From NCBI GenBank assembly GCA_017633195.1, contig JAGBPV010000065.1, forward strand, positions 1-10,659: 10,659 nt of DNA, given 5' to 3'. This DNA comes from a bacterium (lineage in GTDB: Bacteria > Bacillota_I > Bacilli_A > Mycoplasmatales > Mycoplasmoidaceae). Of this stretch, positions 1-7,815 are shown piece by piece. A program made the translations under genes and the position numbers. The number at the start of each line of letters is the position of its first letter. The first letter of the stretch is position 1. Under the pieces are notes generated by a model. The model was not told where the DNA came from. It saw nothing but the letters and a program-made list of their open reading frames with translations, and did no database searches.

Positions 1-390
1 CAAATGAGTGATCTTGAATTTGACAAATTACTAGAAGTTTTTCGAATTAAAGAATTTTATAAAACTGATGCTAAGAAACTTTCAGGTGGACAACAACAAA
101 GATTAAATGTTTTGTTATCTTTAATGCATAAACCTAAAGTCTTATTCTTAGATGAATTAGTTACAGGATTAGATATTCAAATAAGAAATGAATTAGAAAA
201 CTTTATTCAAGAATGAACTAAACAAAACAAGATTACAGTTGTATTAGTTTCACATGATATGCTAGAAGTTGAAAAATTAACAAATAGAGTAGTATTGTTA
301 CAAAATGGAATTATTAAAGTTGATATGTATTTAGATGAAATTCATTATCAATATGGTGATGTTAATAATTTAGTAAGTAGATATATTTAA
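1..390 (+). CDS. ABC transporter ATP-binding protein, C-terminal part (5' end outside window)
   Basis: This is the C-terminal 129 residues of an ABC-type ATPase that powers transport across the membrane; the substrate cannot be told from this fragment. The frame is already open at base 1, so the Walker A part lies upstream of the window. Visible in order are the ABC signature LSGGQQQR (bases 79-102), Walker B with catalytic Glu in VLFLDE, a D-loop TGLD, and the H-loop His in LVSHD. Reading through needs the TGA at 214-216 as Trp (IQEW). The residue after the Walker B Glu is Leu where Pro is usual (DELVTGLD), a mild departure. The C-terminal tail is typical of drug or multidrug exporter ATPases (CcmA/ABC-2 type), but that subtype is a guess. 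It ends at TAA 388-390 and is followed by a terminator. Confidence 0.93.
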
Positions 391-417
391 TTAAACAAGT
401 TCTTAATATTAAAAGAT

Positions 418-449
418 TCAAGACTAAAACACGAATGTCTTGATTTTTT
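418..449 (+). terminator. Intrinsic terminator after the ABC ATPase gene
   Basis: A 7-bp perfect stem (TCAAGAC at 418-424 with GTCTTGA at 437-443), a 12-base loop, and a run of six T at 444-449. It lies 27 bases past the ABC ATPase stop and separates that transcript from the OLD-like gene. Confidence 0.75.
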
Positions 450-484
450 ATGTTAAAAAAACTATTTTATTAAGTTAGTGTTGG

Positions 485-499
485 TAATATATCTATAAA
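485..499 (+). promoter_or_regulatory. Candidate -10 region for the OLD-like gene
   Basis: Two overlapping -10-like hexamers, TAATAT (485-490) and TATAAA (494-499), lie 23-37 bases before the ATG at 522. No convincing -35 or Shine-Dalgarno was found. The upstream terminator means the gene needs a promoter in this gap, but in such AT-rich DNA the exact site is uncertain. Confidence 0.3.
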
Positions 500-521
500 C
501 CTTATTAAAATTAAAAATAGC

Positions 522-2783
522 ATGTTAAAAATTAAATCAATTAAATTTGTTAATGATCCAGTTTTTAAAAACAAGATGTTTGATTTTACTACAAGATCTA
601 ATGATGTTGCAAGTACTGTTATCATTGTTGGAGAAAATGGATCTGGAAAAACCAGATTAATCAATATCTTAAAACAACTTACAGATTTTATTTTTCTTAA
701 TGATAAAAAACATTTTTTATATAAAGAAATAAGTAAGGACAATCATACATATTTTACAAAACAAGAAATAGAACATAATAATGATTTTTATCTTAATGCA
801 TGAAAATATGAAATAGAGTATGAATATACAATCACACCTAAAGAAGAAGAATTATCTAAAAAAGAATATTCAATGTTTAATTCTTATTTAAAAAAAGAAA
901 TAAATTATGAATTAGGATATAAAGTATTATATTTTAAATTACATATTTCTACAAGCTTTAATCAAGAAAAAAGTTCTGATGATGATAAGAATACATACCC
1001 CAATTTTTCTAATACTTATGTTTATTTGATAGAGATTAATAAAGTTAATTTATTTGATGATAAAAAGAATCCAATAAATAATGAAGAATTAAATAAAAAT
1101 ATATCTAATAAATTTCTAAAAACAATATATTCAAATTCTACTTCTATGAGTTCTTTATGAGAATTGAATTCTATATATTGTATGTTAAAAAAAGATCTTC
1201 CATATACTTATTATTTTCATACATTGCAAGAATTATCAATAAATAATGACAAATATAATAAAAGTCATATTCTAAAATTAATTGAAGAAAATGAAAAATT
1301 AAGAAAAGAGAATAAAGATCTAAAAAATAAATTAGATCCAATTAAGGATGAAAATAAGGTCTTAAATTCAGAAAATGACATACTAAATAATGATGAAAAA
1401 AATTATCATGATTTTATTGACAACATAAAAAATAACCAATCATATGAAGAATTTTTATTAAATGTTTATCAAGAAGAATTTAATATAGAAAACATTGAAT
1501 ATAATTTTTCTAAATTAGATATAAATTTATTTAAATTAAATAATTATGCAAGAGCAATAAATCAGTTTTTAAAGAATGCTTCTAATAAAGATGTAAGTTA
1601 TTTAGAATTAGATAAGATTACAAAAAATAAGATTCATTTCAAAAAAGATAATAACAATCTTTATTATGAAGAACTAAGTACTGGTGAGAAAAAATTTCTT
1701 TATGAAAGTATATTTTTCCTTAAGATGCTTTTTTATAAATTTGCAAATACTAATGATTATTACAAGAATTATCTTGATCAATTAAATATAATCCATCAAA
1801 TTAATATGATTTATTTTATAGATGAAATAGAATTAAGTTTTCATCCATGATGAATTTCAAATATACTAAATTTTTTAAAAAAATGCTTAGAAAATGCTTA
1901 TGGACAAATATTTATATCAACACATTCAGAGATTATTCCATACAGCATAGATATTAAAACTGATACATTAATTAATATGAATGATGATAAAGAAACAGTT
2001 TCTTTTAAAAACTATAATTCGATTCAAGATTTTGTTAATAATAGTTTACATGTGGATTATGAAGATTTTATTGATGAATATGATATATGAGTTGAAGGTA
2101 GATCAGATAAAGTCTTATTAAATACAGCAATTCAAGAATTAAATGAAGAAGGTTCTAAAACAACTATTAGTTTCAATATAAGATTTGCAAATAATTTTAA
2201 ATTTAATAAACATTCTAGTGATCATAATGATGATTTAAACAAAGAATTTAATAAATTAATAAATGGTGCTGTTGGTGTTAGAACACAATTTTTAAGTTGA
2301 TTGTCCAAAAATGATAAGAAAAATAATTCACTAAAAGAAATTAAACCAAAATTCTTTATATTTGATAATGATTGTGAAGGACAAGAAAAATATAAATCTA
2401 TTATTTCAATATTAAACCAAAAACATATTCTTAATCAAATTAAAATTGAATTTAATAAAATAATTGATAATAAAATTTTTGATGGATGAGAAGTAAGAAG
2501 ACAAAGAAAAGATTTCAAAGAACAAAAAGCATTTATTTTAATTTATAAAAATAAAGAAGAAATAGAAGATTTTATAGAGAATAAAGAAATAAGAGAAAAT
2601 TGCAAAAATAACAAAGCGAATATTGAAGAAATCATTAAAAATAATAACAATTGAAAACAAAAAATTGCAAATTCTTTTGAAAAATATATAAAAGCATTAC
2701 AAGAGATTTTGTCAAACAAACAACAAGATAATAACGATAATTTATATTTTTGAATAAAATATAAACATGCGTTTTTTTCATAA
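522..2783 (+). CDS. OLD-family-like ATPase with C-terminal TOPRIM nuclease domain (putative phage defence)
   Basis: A 753-residue protein combining an ABC/SMC-type ATPase with a TOPRIM domain, the plan of OLD-family endonucleases (P2 Old, GajA of Gabija, the effector of Eco8-type retrons). Walker A is GENGSGKT at residues 37-44; the signature-like LSTGEKK is at 385-391; Walker B is IYFIDE with Asp434 and Glu435; the H-loop is STHS with His468. The TOPRIM domain follows: VEGRSD with Glu525, then FDND with Asp615 and Asp617, and a later Glu in IEDFI (681-685). All metal-binding positions I know of are present, so nuclease activity is plausible. Residues about 251-300 form a Lys/Glu/Asn-rich coiled coil between Walker A and the signature. 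Nine TGA codons are read as Trp and no TGG occurs. The start is the first ATG after an in-frame TAA at 471. No helicase (GajB), reverse transcriptase or second ATPase lies beside it, so it appears to act alone. ATA is far commoner than in obg, suggesting separate origin. Family assignment is firm at architecture level; a defence role is inferred. Confidence 0.85.
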
Positions 2784-3585
2784 TCAAAACACAAATACTT
2801 TTAGAACAAAACCATTAAACACTTTTTTGTTTTGTTTACTTTTTATCATTATACCTGGACTAATCTTATGGTTATTTTTTGGTTATATTAATTTTAGTTA
2901 TGATTTTTTAGTATTTCCTGCATATGGAATAATAGCAAGTGGAACAAATTCACAAATCATACAGCATTTAAATTTAATAGTTTCATTACATCATGTATAT
3001 GATGGAATTAGGCTTGCTTGTTATGATTTAAGTTTACATTTAATTAAAGTGCCTTTAAATGGATACAACACAATTAATTTAGTAAATTTTAATTATTCAT
3101 ATTACTCTCCAACTATTGCAGCAGTAATAGTTCCATATCTTTGTTGAAGTTTATTATGCCCGTTCCTATTTAAATTTACTAAATGAATTAATTATGATGT
3201 CATTTCTTTTTCTTTTACTTGTTGTTTAGTTTTTGTAATGTTATTAATTACTGCAGTAATTCCTGTTGGTAATATTAAAAATAATATGTTTCATGATCAT
3301 GGTGCATGAATTATTTTAGCTAGAATTATTATTGCTGCTTTAAGTAGCGTTTTTGGTTTTTTTATTGCTAATAGAATTGTGATGTTATTATTAAAAACTT
3401 CTAAAGATCAAACTGATTATTATTTGCAATTAACTGATGAAACTTTAAAAGTCCAAAAAGAAGCAAATATTTTAAGAAATAAAAGAAAAGAACAAATTAA
3501 ACAAAATAAAGAACCTAATTATATTGAACTTGATGAAAATGAAATTAATTTAAGAAATAAAAAGAAAAATAAGAAAGAAGAATAA
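2767..3585 (+). CDS. Conserved-type small polytopic membrane protein upstream of obg, function unknown
   Basis: A 272-residue protein with about four hydrophobic segments at residues 19-40, 115-136, 145-168 and 179-209, a long loop (about 41-114) after the first, and a highly basic C-terminal tail (210-272) rich in Lys, Asn and Glu that should be cytoplasmic. I do not recognise the family. TGA codons at 3145 and three later positions are read as Trp, while at least one TGG is also used (residue 35). The ATG at 2767 is the first possible start, since a TAA lies in frame at 2755-2757; it overlaps the last 17 bases of the OLD-like gene. No Shine-Dalgarno is visible. It stops 2 bases before the ATG of obg, so the two are surely cotranscribed. 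It could be a housekeeping membrane protein or, less likely, a partner of the OLD-like protein. Confidence 0.85.
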
Positions 3586-3587
3586 TC

Positions 3588-4922
3588 ATGCAATTTGTTG
3601 ATAAATGTAAGATTGAATTAAAAGCTGGAAATGGTGGAGATGGAATGATTGCTTGAAGAAGAGAAGCACATGTTGAATTTGGTGGACCAGCTGGAGGAGA
3701 TGGAGGAAATGGTGGGAATGTATATTTATATGCAGATCACAATGAAAGTACTTTATCAAATCTAAGATACATTAAATATATTAAAGCAGAAGATGGTATT
3801 AATGGACAAAGTGAAAATTGCTTTGGAGCAAATGGAAAAGATAAGATTATTAAAGTTCCAGTTGGTACAGTTGTATATGATGAAAATAATGAAGTGATTG
3901 TTGATATGGATAAAGATCAGAAATTATTTCTTATTTGTCAAGGTGGAAAAGGTGGAAAAGGAAATGCTAGTTTTAAATCAAGTAGTAATAAAGCACCATA
4001 TTTATATGAACGAGGAGAAATTGGGCAAGATAAGCATGTTACTTTTGAATTAAAGTATCTTGCAGATATTGGTTTAGTTGGTTTACCTAATGCTGGAAAA
4101 AGTACTTTTATAAAAACAATTTGTCATGTTGATGTTAAAGTTGCAGATTATGCTTTTACTACTATTCATCCTATATTAGGAACATATTTTTATCATAATG
4201 AAAAAATTATTTTTTGTGATATTCCTGGACTTATTGAAGGAGCAAGCAATGGTAAAGGTTTAGGACATGAATTTTTAAGACATATTGAAAGATGTAAATT
4301 ATTATTACATTTAGTTTCTGCTAATGAGTTAGATAATGAAGATATTATTGCTTCATATGAAACTATTAAAGAAGAATTAAGTAATTATAAAGACTTGATT
4401 TCACAAAAAAAGATTATCACAGTTGTGACAAAAGCAGATGTAGAAAATGCAAAAGAACAATATATGAAATTAAAAAATTATTTAAAAAATGAACCTGTAT
4501 ATTTTATAAGTTGTGAAACTGGATTTAATTTGGATGAATTTTTAAAGATTGTTCTAAAAGAATTTATCCAATTAAATCAAAATAATAATGTATTAGAAGC
4601 TGAACCTACTTTAATTTTAAAAGATAATCAAGTTATTAATCTAGATAACTTAAAAGATATCAAAAATGAAAAAGAATATTATAAAAATATTGATGATGAC
4701 TTTTTAAAAATTTGTTATGATGAAAATCATATTGCTCATATTTCTCATCCAATTCTTGCATATTGAAGCAATAAGATTCCTCATGATACAAGAGATAATA
4801 TTTTAAGATTTAATGAAAAAATGCGAAGTTTAAAACTTAATGAAGTTTTAAAGAAACATCAATTTAATCAAGATGATGTTGTAATTATTGATAATTATAA
4901 TATTGAATGAATTATAGATTAA
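3588..4922 (+). CDS. obg: GTPase Obg (ribosome assembly and stress GTPase)
   Basis: Obg is an essential GTPase that binds the large ribosomal subunit late in assembly and links growth to nucleotide levels. The 444-residue product has the full family layout: the Gly-rich Obg fold (residues 1-158, with repeats such as GGPAGGDGGNGGN), then the G domain with G1 GLPNAGKST, switch I YAFTTIHP, G3 DIPGLIEGAS, G4 TKAD and G5 SCE, and a C-terminal Obg-specific (OCT) domain ending near IDNYNIEWIID. TGA is read as Trp near residue 22, at about residue 394 and near the C-terminus. The start ATG lies 2 bases after the stop of the membrane gene; a purine-rich AAGAAAGAAG just upstream could serve as a weak ribosome binding site. 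Its Ile codons are 37 ATT, 4 ATA and 3 ATC by hand count. The stop TAA shares the sequence TTAA with the convergent minus-strand gene. Confidence 0.98.
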
Positions 4923-5200
4923 GAATTTTTAGGGTAATCAAGTTCTAATTTTTGTTTATATGTTAAAGTTTTTATCGTGACACAAACATTATTAGTTTTG
5001 TTAACTACAAAATACAAATCTTTGTATCCAGGAACTTCATAATATTGTGTAATTTGATCATGTGACACATAGCACAAAATTGCATCATTTTTTACTTTAG
5101 CAAGTTCACTATAAACATCAAATAAATCTGTTTGTCTTTTATTTTTACCACGTTGTTTAAAGCGCACGACACAATGTTCACTAAAACTAAAATTAGCCAT
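4919..5200 (-). CDS. Small basic protein resembling DUF4258 / BECR-fold proteins, function unknown
   Basis: A 93-residue protein. The pattern near the N-terminus (SEHCVVRFKQRG, with His9, Arg13 and Arg17), a middle helix, then two beta-like strands with Tyr-rich YYEVPGYKDLYFVVN and a closing VCVTIKTL recalls DUF4258 and other small folds related to RelE/BrnT-type ribonucleases. The match is by eye and short, so it is only a suggestion. No antitoxin-like gene lies beside it. Its ATG sits in ATGGCTAA, overlapping the stop of the upstream membrane gene by 8 bases, which suggests translational coupling. A TATAAT hexamer at 5209-5214 (minus strand) could also give a leaderless transcript starting close to the ATG. 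It has no TGA or TGG codons. Its TAA overlaps the obg stop by 4 bases. Confidence 0.75.
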   Translation of the reverse strand: MANFSFSEHCVVRFKQRGKNKRQTDLFDVYSELAKVKNDAILCYVSHDQITQYYEVPGYKDLYFVVNKTNNVCVTIKTLTYKQKLELDYPKNS

Positions 5201-7490
5201 AATATTTCATTATATACAATGAGTTTGTATTATTAATGTTTTTAATATTAAAAGTCATTTTTAAATAGTGCATATCATTTAATAATCAATGAATAATTCC
5301 ATCATTTTCATATGCTTTAAATACATTACTATTTGGATTAAATACAAAATAATCAATTTGTGTTTTTTTGCTTGAATTTGCTATTTCTATTATTTTTTTA
5401 AAATTATTTTCATAATTTTTATAAAAAGTATTTTGCATAAAGTTTTTTACTGCACTGCTTGTATTTATGTTCATATAGATTTTATTTAATTGTTCATTGA
5501 TATTTACATTCTTATTTGGGCAATAATAATTAATCATATATTGATAAATACTTTGTTTAAAACTACCAAAGATACTTAATTTTCATGGATCAATTGGATT
5601 ATAAAAATTATTAGTACCTCAATTTTTTAAATTTAAACTTAATTCATTTTTATTCAGATTAAAACAAAAATATATATCAGCATTTTTTGCTGTAGTTAAA
5701 TAAGTAAAGATTGGTTCATCTGAAACAATATTTGTATTAATATTAATCATTTGTTTTATTACATTTAATTGCTTTGTTTGAATGTTATTAAAAAATGTCT
5801 TATTTTGCTGTATATTACTGCTTATACTTAATGGATAACTAGGAACTGTTAAACCAACATAAATACATGAAATTAAAATTAAGCATGAATTGAATGCAAT
5901 ATATTTAGCATCATAATATCCATGTATTAAACTTTTAAAAATTACTTTTTTATTATTAATATGTAATAATTTATTAACTTTTTCTCATTTAATTTTGTTA
6001 ATAAAATTAACATAGTAAGTTATTGCAAAGATTGCTAAATAATAAACTGGAGTTTCAAATCCAATACATAAATAAGAAATTCTTCATATTGATTGATTAT
6101 TTACAAATTTATAATTTAAAACAACAGCAGTAATTAGTTCTGCAATCATTAAAAAATATAATATAAACAAAGTTTGATTAAATTCATTTTTTTTGATTAA
6201 TTTATATGATAATGCAATTGTTAAAATTACATTAATTACAAAAGCAATCACATTTAAACCTACAAAGATATTTACAGATTGTAAAAAAGTAAAATATAAA
6301 ACAAAAGTCATAATTGTACAAAAAATCATGATAGATATCAAAATATAATAAAAATTTTGTTTCTTAAATAATCAAGTTAATTCTTTAAATTTAACTTCAT
6401 GCACATTATTATTGTAATTATCATAAACTTTCTTAAAATTTAAATTTAATCATTGATATTTGTAATGATTAAAATAAATAAAGACAAATAAGAAATATAT
6501 TAAACTTAAACAATCAAACAATAAATAAATATATAATTCATGATTTAATCAAATTGACAAGATTGCACCAAGACCATATATAAAATAACTTAATCAATAA
6601 AATAAACTTTTAATGTTATAAAACATTAACGTAAAAAGCAATGAAGTCATTAATAATCCAATTGTTAGTAAGATTCCAGTTGGTGAAAAATAAATTAAAA
6701 AAGCACTTACTACAAAAAAACTTTTAATATTAGTTTTTTGTTTAATGAAATAAATTAATAAGAAAATAATGCTTGCTTGTAACAAAACATTACCACCACC
6801 ATAACATCAAAAAAAGCCATATCCTAATAAAAAGATTCCTAATAGAATTATTGAAGTATATAAATAATATTTTTTATATTCTTGATTTTTTGCATAATTT
6901 AACAAGAAATCATTAGTTCCATAAATCACTAAAATGATTGGAATTAATGTTCATAATAAGTCATACATTCCAATAATTGAATTAATACTTAAAACACTGT
7001 TTACAAAATATGAAGCAGTATTTTTATAATAGATTAATAAATCATGATATCCATCAAAACTTTTAATATTATGATGAAAATAAGCACCAACTTGACTATA
7101 AACAATTTGATCATTAAATTGAATTTGGATAAAAAGTAAACTTAAAAAAAATATAAAAGTAAACAAAAATGGAATAATGGAACTTAAAAATAAATATTTT
7201 AAATTTTTTAAATATTCTTTTTTTGATGATTTTTTATAAAAATTAATACTACTAATACTACATAAACTTAAAAAAATAAAAATTTCTATACTAAATATTG
7301 TTCAACTAATTGCATTAGTATCTAAATAATTTAATGCATTAATTGATAATAAAGGAGACAAGATTAATGTAAATGGAATTAATGAATAAATTAAATAATT
7401 TAGTGAATATTCTTTTTTATTACTAAATATTTGAATAGATCTATTTAAAATTGGTAAGAATAATAAACAAACTGAATAAAAAATATACAT
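5193..7490 (-). CDS. Large polytopic membrane protein with soluble C-terminal region, function unknown
   Basis: One continuous 765-residue frame when TGA is read as Trp; with the standard code it breaks into many pieces. It begins directly with a hydrophobic segment and holds roughly a dozen membrane segments (the first four near residues 1-17, 29-53, 62-84 and 98-121), with an aromatic-rich loop at about 122-165 (YFHHNIKSFDGYHD) and a Gly-rich turn WCYGGGN near residue 230. The last ~215 residues (about 550-765) are Asn/Lys-rich and not hydrophobic. Many membrane segments followed by a soluble tail is the general plan of GT-C glycosyltransferases, but I see no firm catalytic motif, so this is only one possibility. 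The ATG at 7488-7490 follows an in-frame TAA at 7503-7505. A TATAAA at 7515-7520 (minus) is a candidate -10. The stop overlaps the start of the small gene downstream by 8 bases. Confidence 0.85.
5209..5214 (-). promoter_or_regulatory. Possible internal -10 box before the DUF4258-like gene
   Basis: A perfect TATAAT on the minus strand lies 9 bases before the small gene's ATG and inside the end of the large membrane gene. The predicted start site would fall at or within 2-3 bases of the ATG, giving a leaderless mRNA. No clear -35 is present, and chance occurrence is easy in this AT-rich DNA. Confidence 0.3.
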
Positions 7491-7535
7491 ATTGTTAATA
7501 TTTTAATAATATTCTTTATATTTGAAAAAATAATG

Positions 7536-7541
7536 TATAAT
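7536..7541 (+). promoter_or_regulatory. Candidate -10 box of the tRNA-Ile/tRNA-Ala operon
   Basis: A consensus TATAAT preceded by TG lies 25 bases before the 5' end of tRNA-Ile, a suitable distance for a short leader. The TTGAAA at 7522-7527 is only 8 bases upstream and so too close to be its -35. The 76-base gap must also hold the promoter of the divergent membrane gene. Confidence 0.5.
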
Positions 7542-7566
7542 TCTATTTGTTATTAAACTTAATGAT

Positions 7567-7643
7567 GGAAGCATAGCTCAGTTGGTTAGAGCACACCCCT
7601 GATAAGGGTGAGGTCGGTGGTTCAAGTCCACTTACATCCACCA
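7567..7643 (+). tRNA. tRNA-Ile (anticodon GAT)
   Basis: A 77-base cloverleaf with encoded CCA. The D-arm GCTC/GAGC, the 5-bp anticodon stem CACCC/GGGTG with loop CTGATAA (anticodon GAT, reading AUU and AUC), and the T-arm with loop TTCAAGT are all normal. The acceptor stem is odd: the 5' strand GGAAGCA against the 3' strand TACATCC gives mismatches A4-A69 (7570/7636) and C6-A67 (7572/7634). The identity is clear from the anticodon and the overall similarity to bacterial tRNA-Ile. It lies 3 bases before tRNA-Ala and is cotranscribed with it. Confidence 0.95.
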
Positions 7644-7646
7644 TAT

Positions 7647-7722
7647 GGGGAATTAGCTCAGTTGATAGAGCGCCTGACTTGCACTCAGGAGGTCGTGGGT
7701 TTGACTCCCATATTCTCCACCA
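7647..7722 (+). tRNA. tRNA-Ala (anticodon TGC)
   Basis: A 76-base cloverleaf with encoded CCA. The acceptor GGGGAAT pairs with ATTCTCC (one G-T), the anticodon stem CCTGA/TCAGG holds loop CTTGCAC (anticodon TGC), and the T-arm is GTGGG/CTCCCAT-like with loop TTTGACT. As the single Ala tRNA type usual in mollicutes it would read all four GCN codons. The Ile-Ala order is the same as in many bacterial rRNA spacers, but no rRNA is seen here. Confidence 0.96.
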
Positions 7723-7735
7723 TAACAAAATAATT

Positions 7736-7768
7736 AAACTAACATTTTTATAAATATGTTAGTTTTTT
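7736..7768 (+). terminator. Intrinsic terminator of the tRNA operon
   Basis: A 10-bp perfect stem (AAACTAACAT at 7736-7745 with ATGTTAGTTT at 7756-7765), a 10-base AT loop, and six T in a row at 7763-7768, 13 bases past the tRNA-Ala CCA. This is the strongest terminator in the window. Confidence 0.88.
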
Positions 7769-7780
7769 ATTTTTATAGTC

Positions 7781-7811
7781 TTGAAAATGTTATTATTTGC
7801 TTTAATATAAG
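7781..7811 (+). promoter_or_regulatory. Candidate promoter of the alpha/beta hydrolase gene
   Basis: TTGAAA (7781-7786) is followed after 16 bases by TAATAT (7803-7808) or after 19 by TATAAG (7806-7811). Transcription would begin at or just past the ATG at 7816, so the mRNA would have almost no leader. The site lies just past the tRNA terminator, where a new promoter is needed. Confidence 0.4.
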
Positions 7812-7815
7812 CATT

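Noticed and set aside
470..742. Minus-strand frame of 90 codons
   Set aside because: It lies antisense to the OLD-like gene start, including Walker A; it shows no motif of its own and arises from AT-rich shadow coding.
522..2783. Reading the OLD-like region as a decayed pseudogene because of many TGA codons
   Set aside because: All interruptions are TGA, none TAA or TAG, and they occur equally in obg, rluD and tsaB, so this is the UGA-Trp code, not decay.
2543..2794. Minus-strand frame of 83 codons with hydrophobic residues
   Set aside because: It is antisense to the end of the OLD-like gene; Lys/Glu/Asn-rich sense codons give Phe/Leu/Ser-rich antisense, so the hydrophobicity is an artefact.
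522..3585. A Gabija, retron or PARIS system
   Set aside because: No UvrD-like helicase, reverse transcriptase with ncRNA, or separate TOPRIM protein is found beside the ATPase-TOPRIM gene; upstream is an ABC transporter ATPase and downstream a membrane protein and obg.
7522..7541. TTGAAA plus TATAAT as a full promoter for the tRNAs
   Set aside because: The spacing is 8 bases, far below the 16-18 needed; only the -10 was kept.
7543..7728. Minus-strand frame of 61 codons reading WRIWESNPRPPECKSG and similar
   Set aside because: It is the reverse complement of the tRNA-Ile and tRNA-Ala genes, a well-known false protein in databases.
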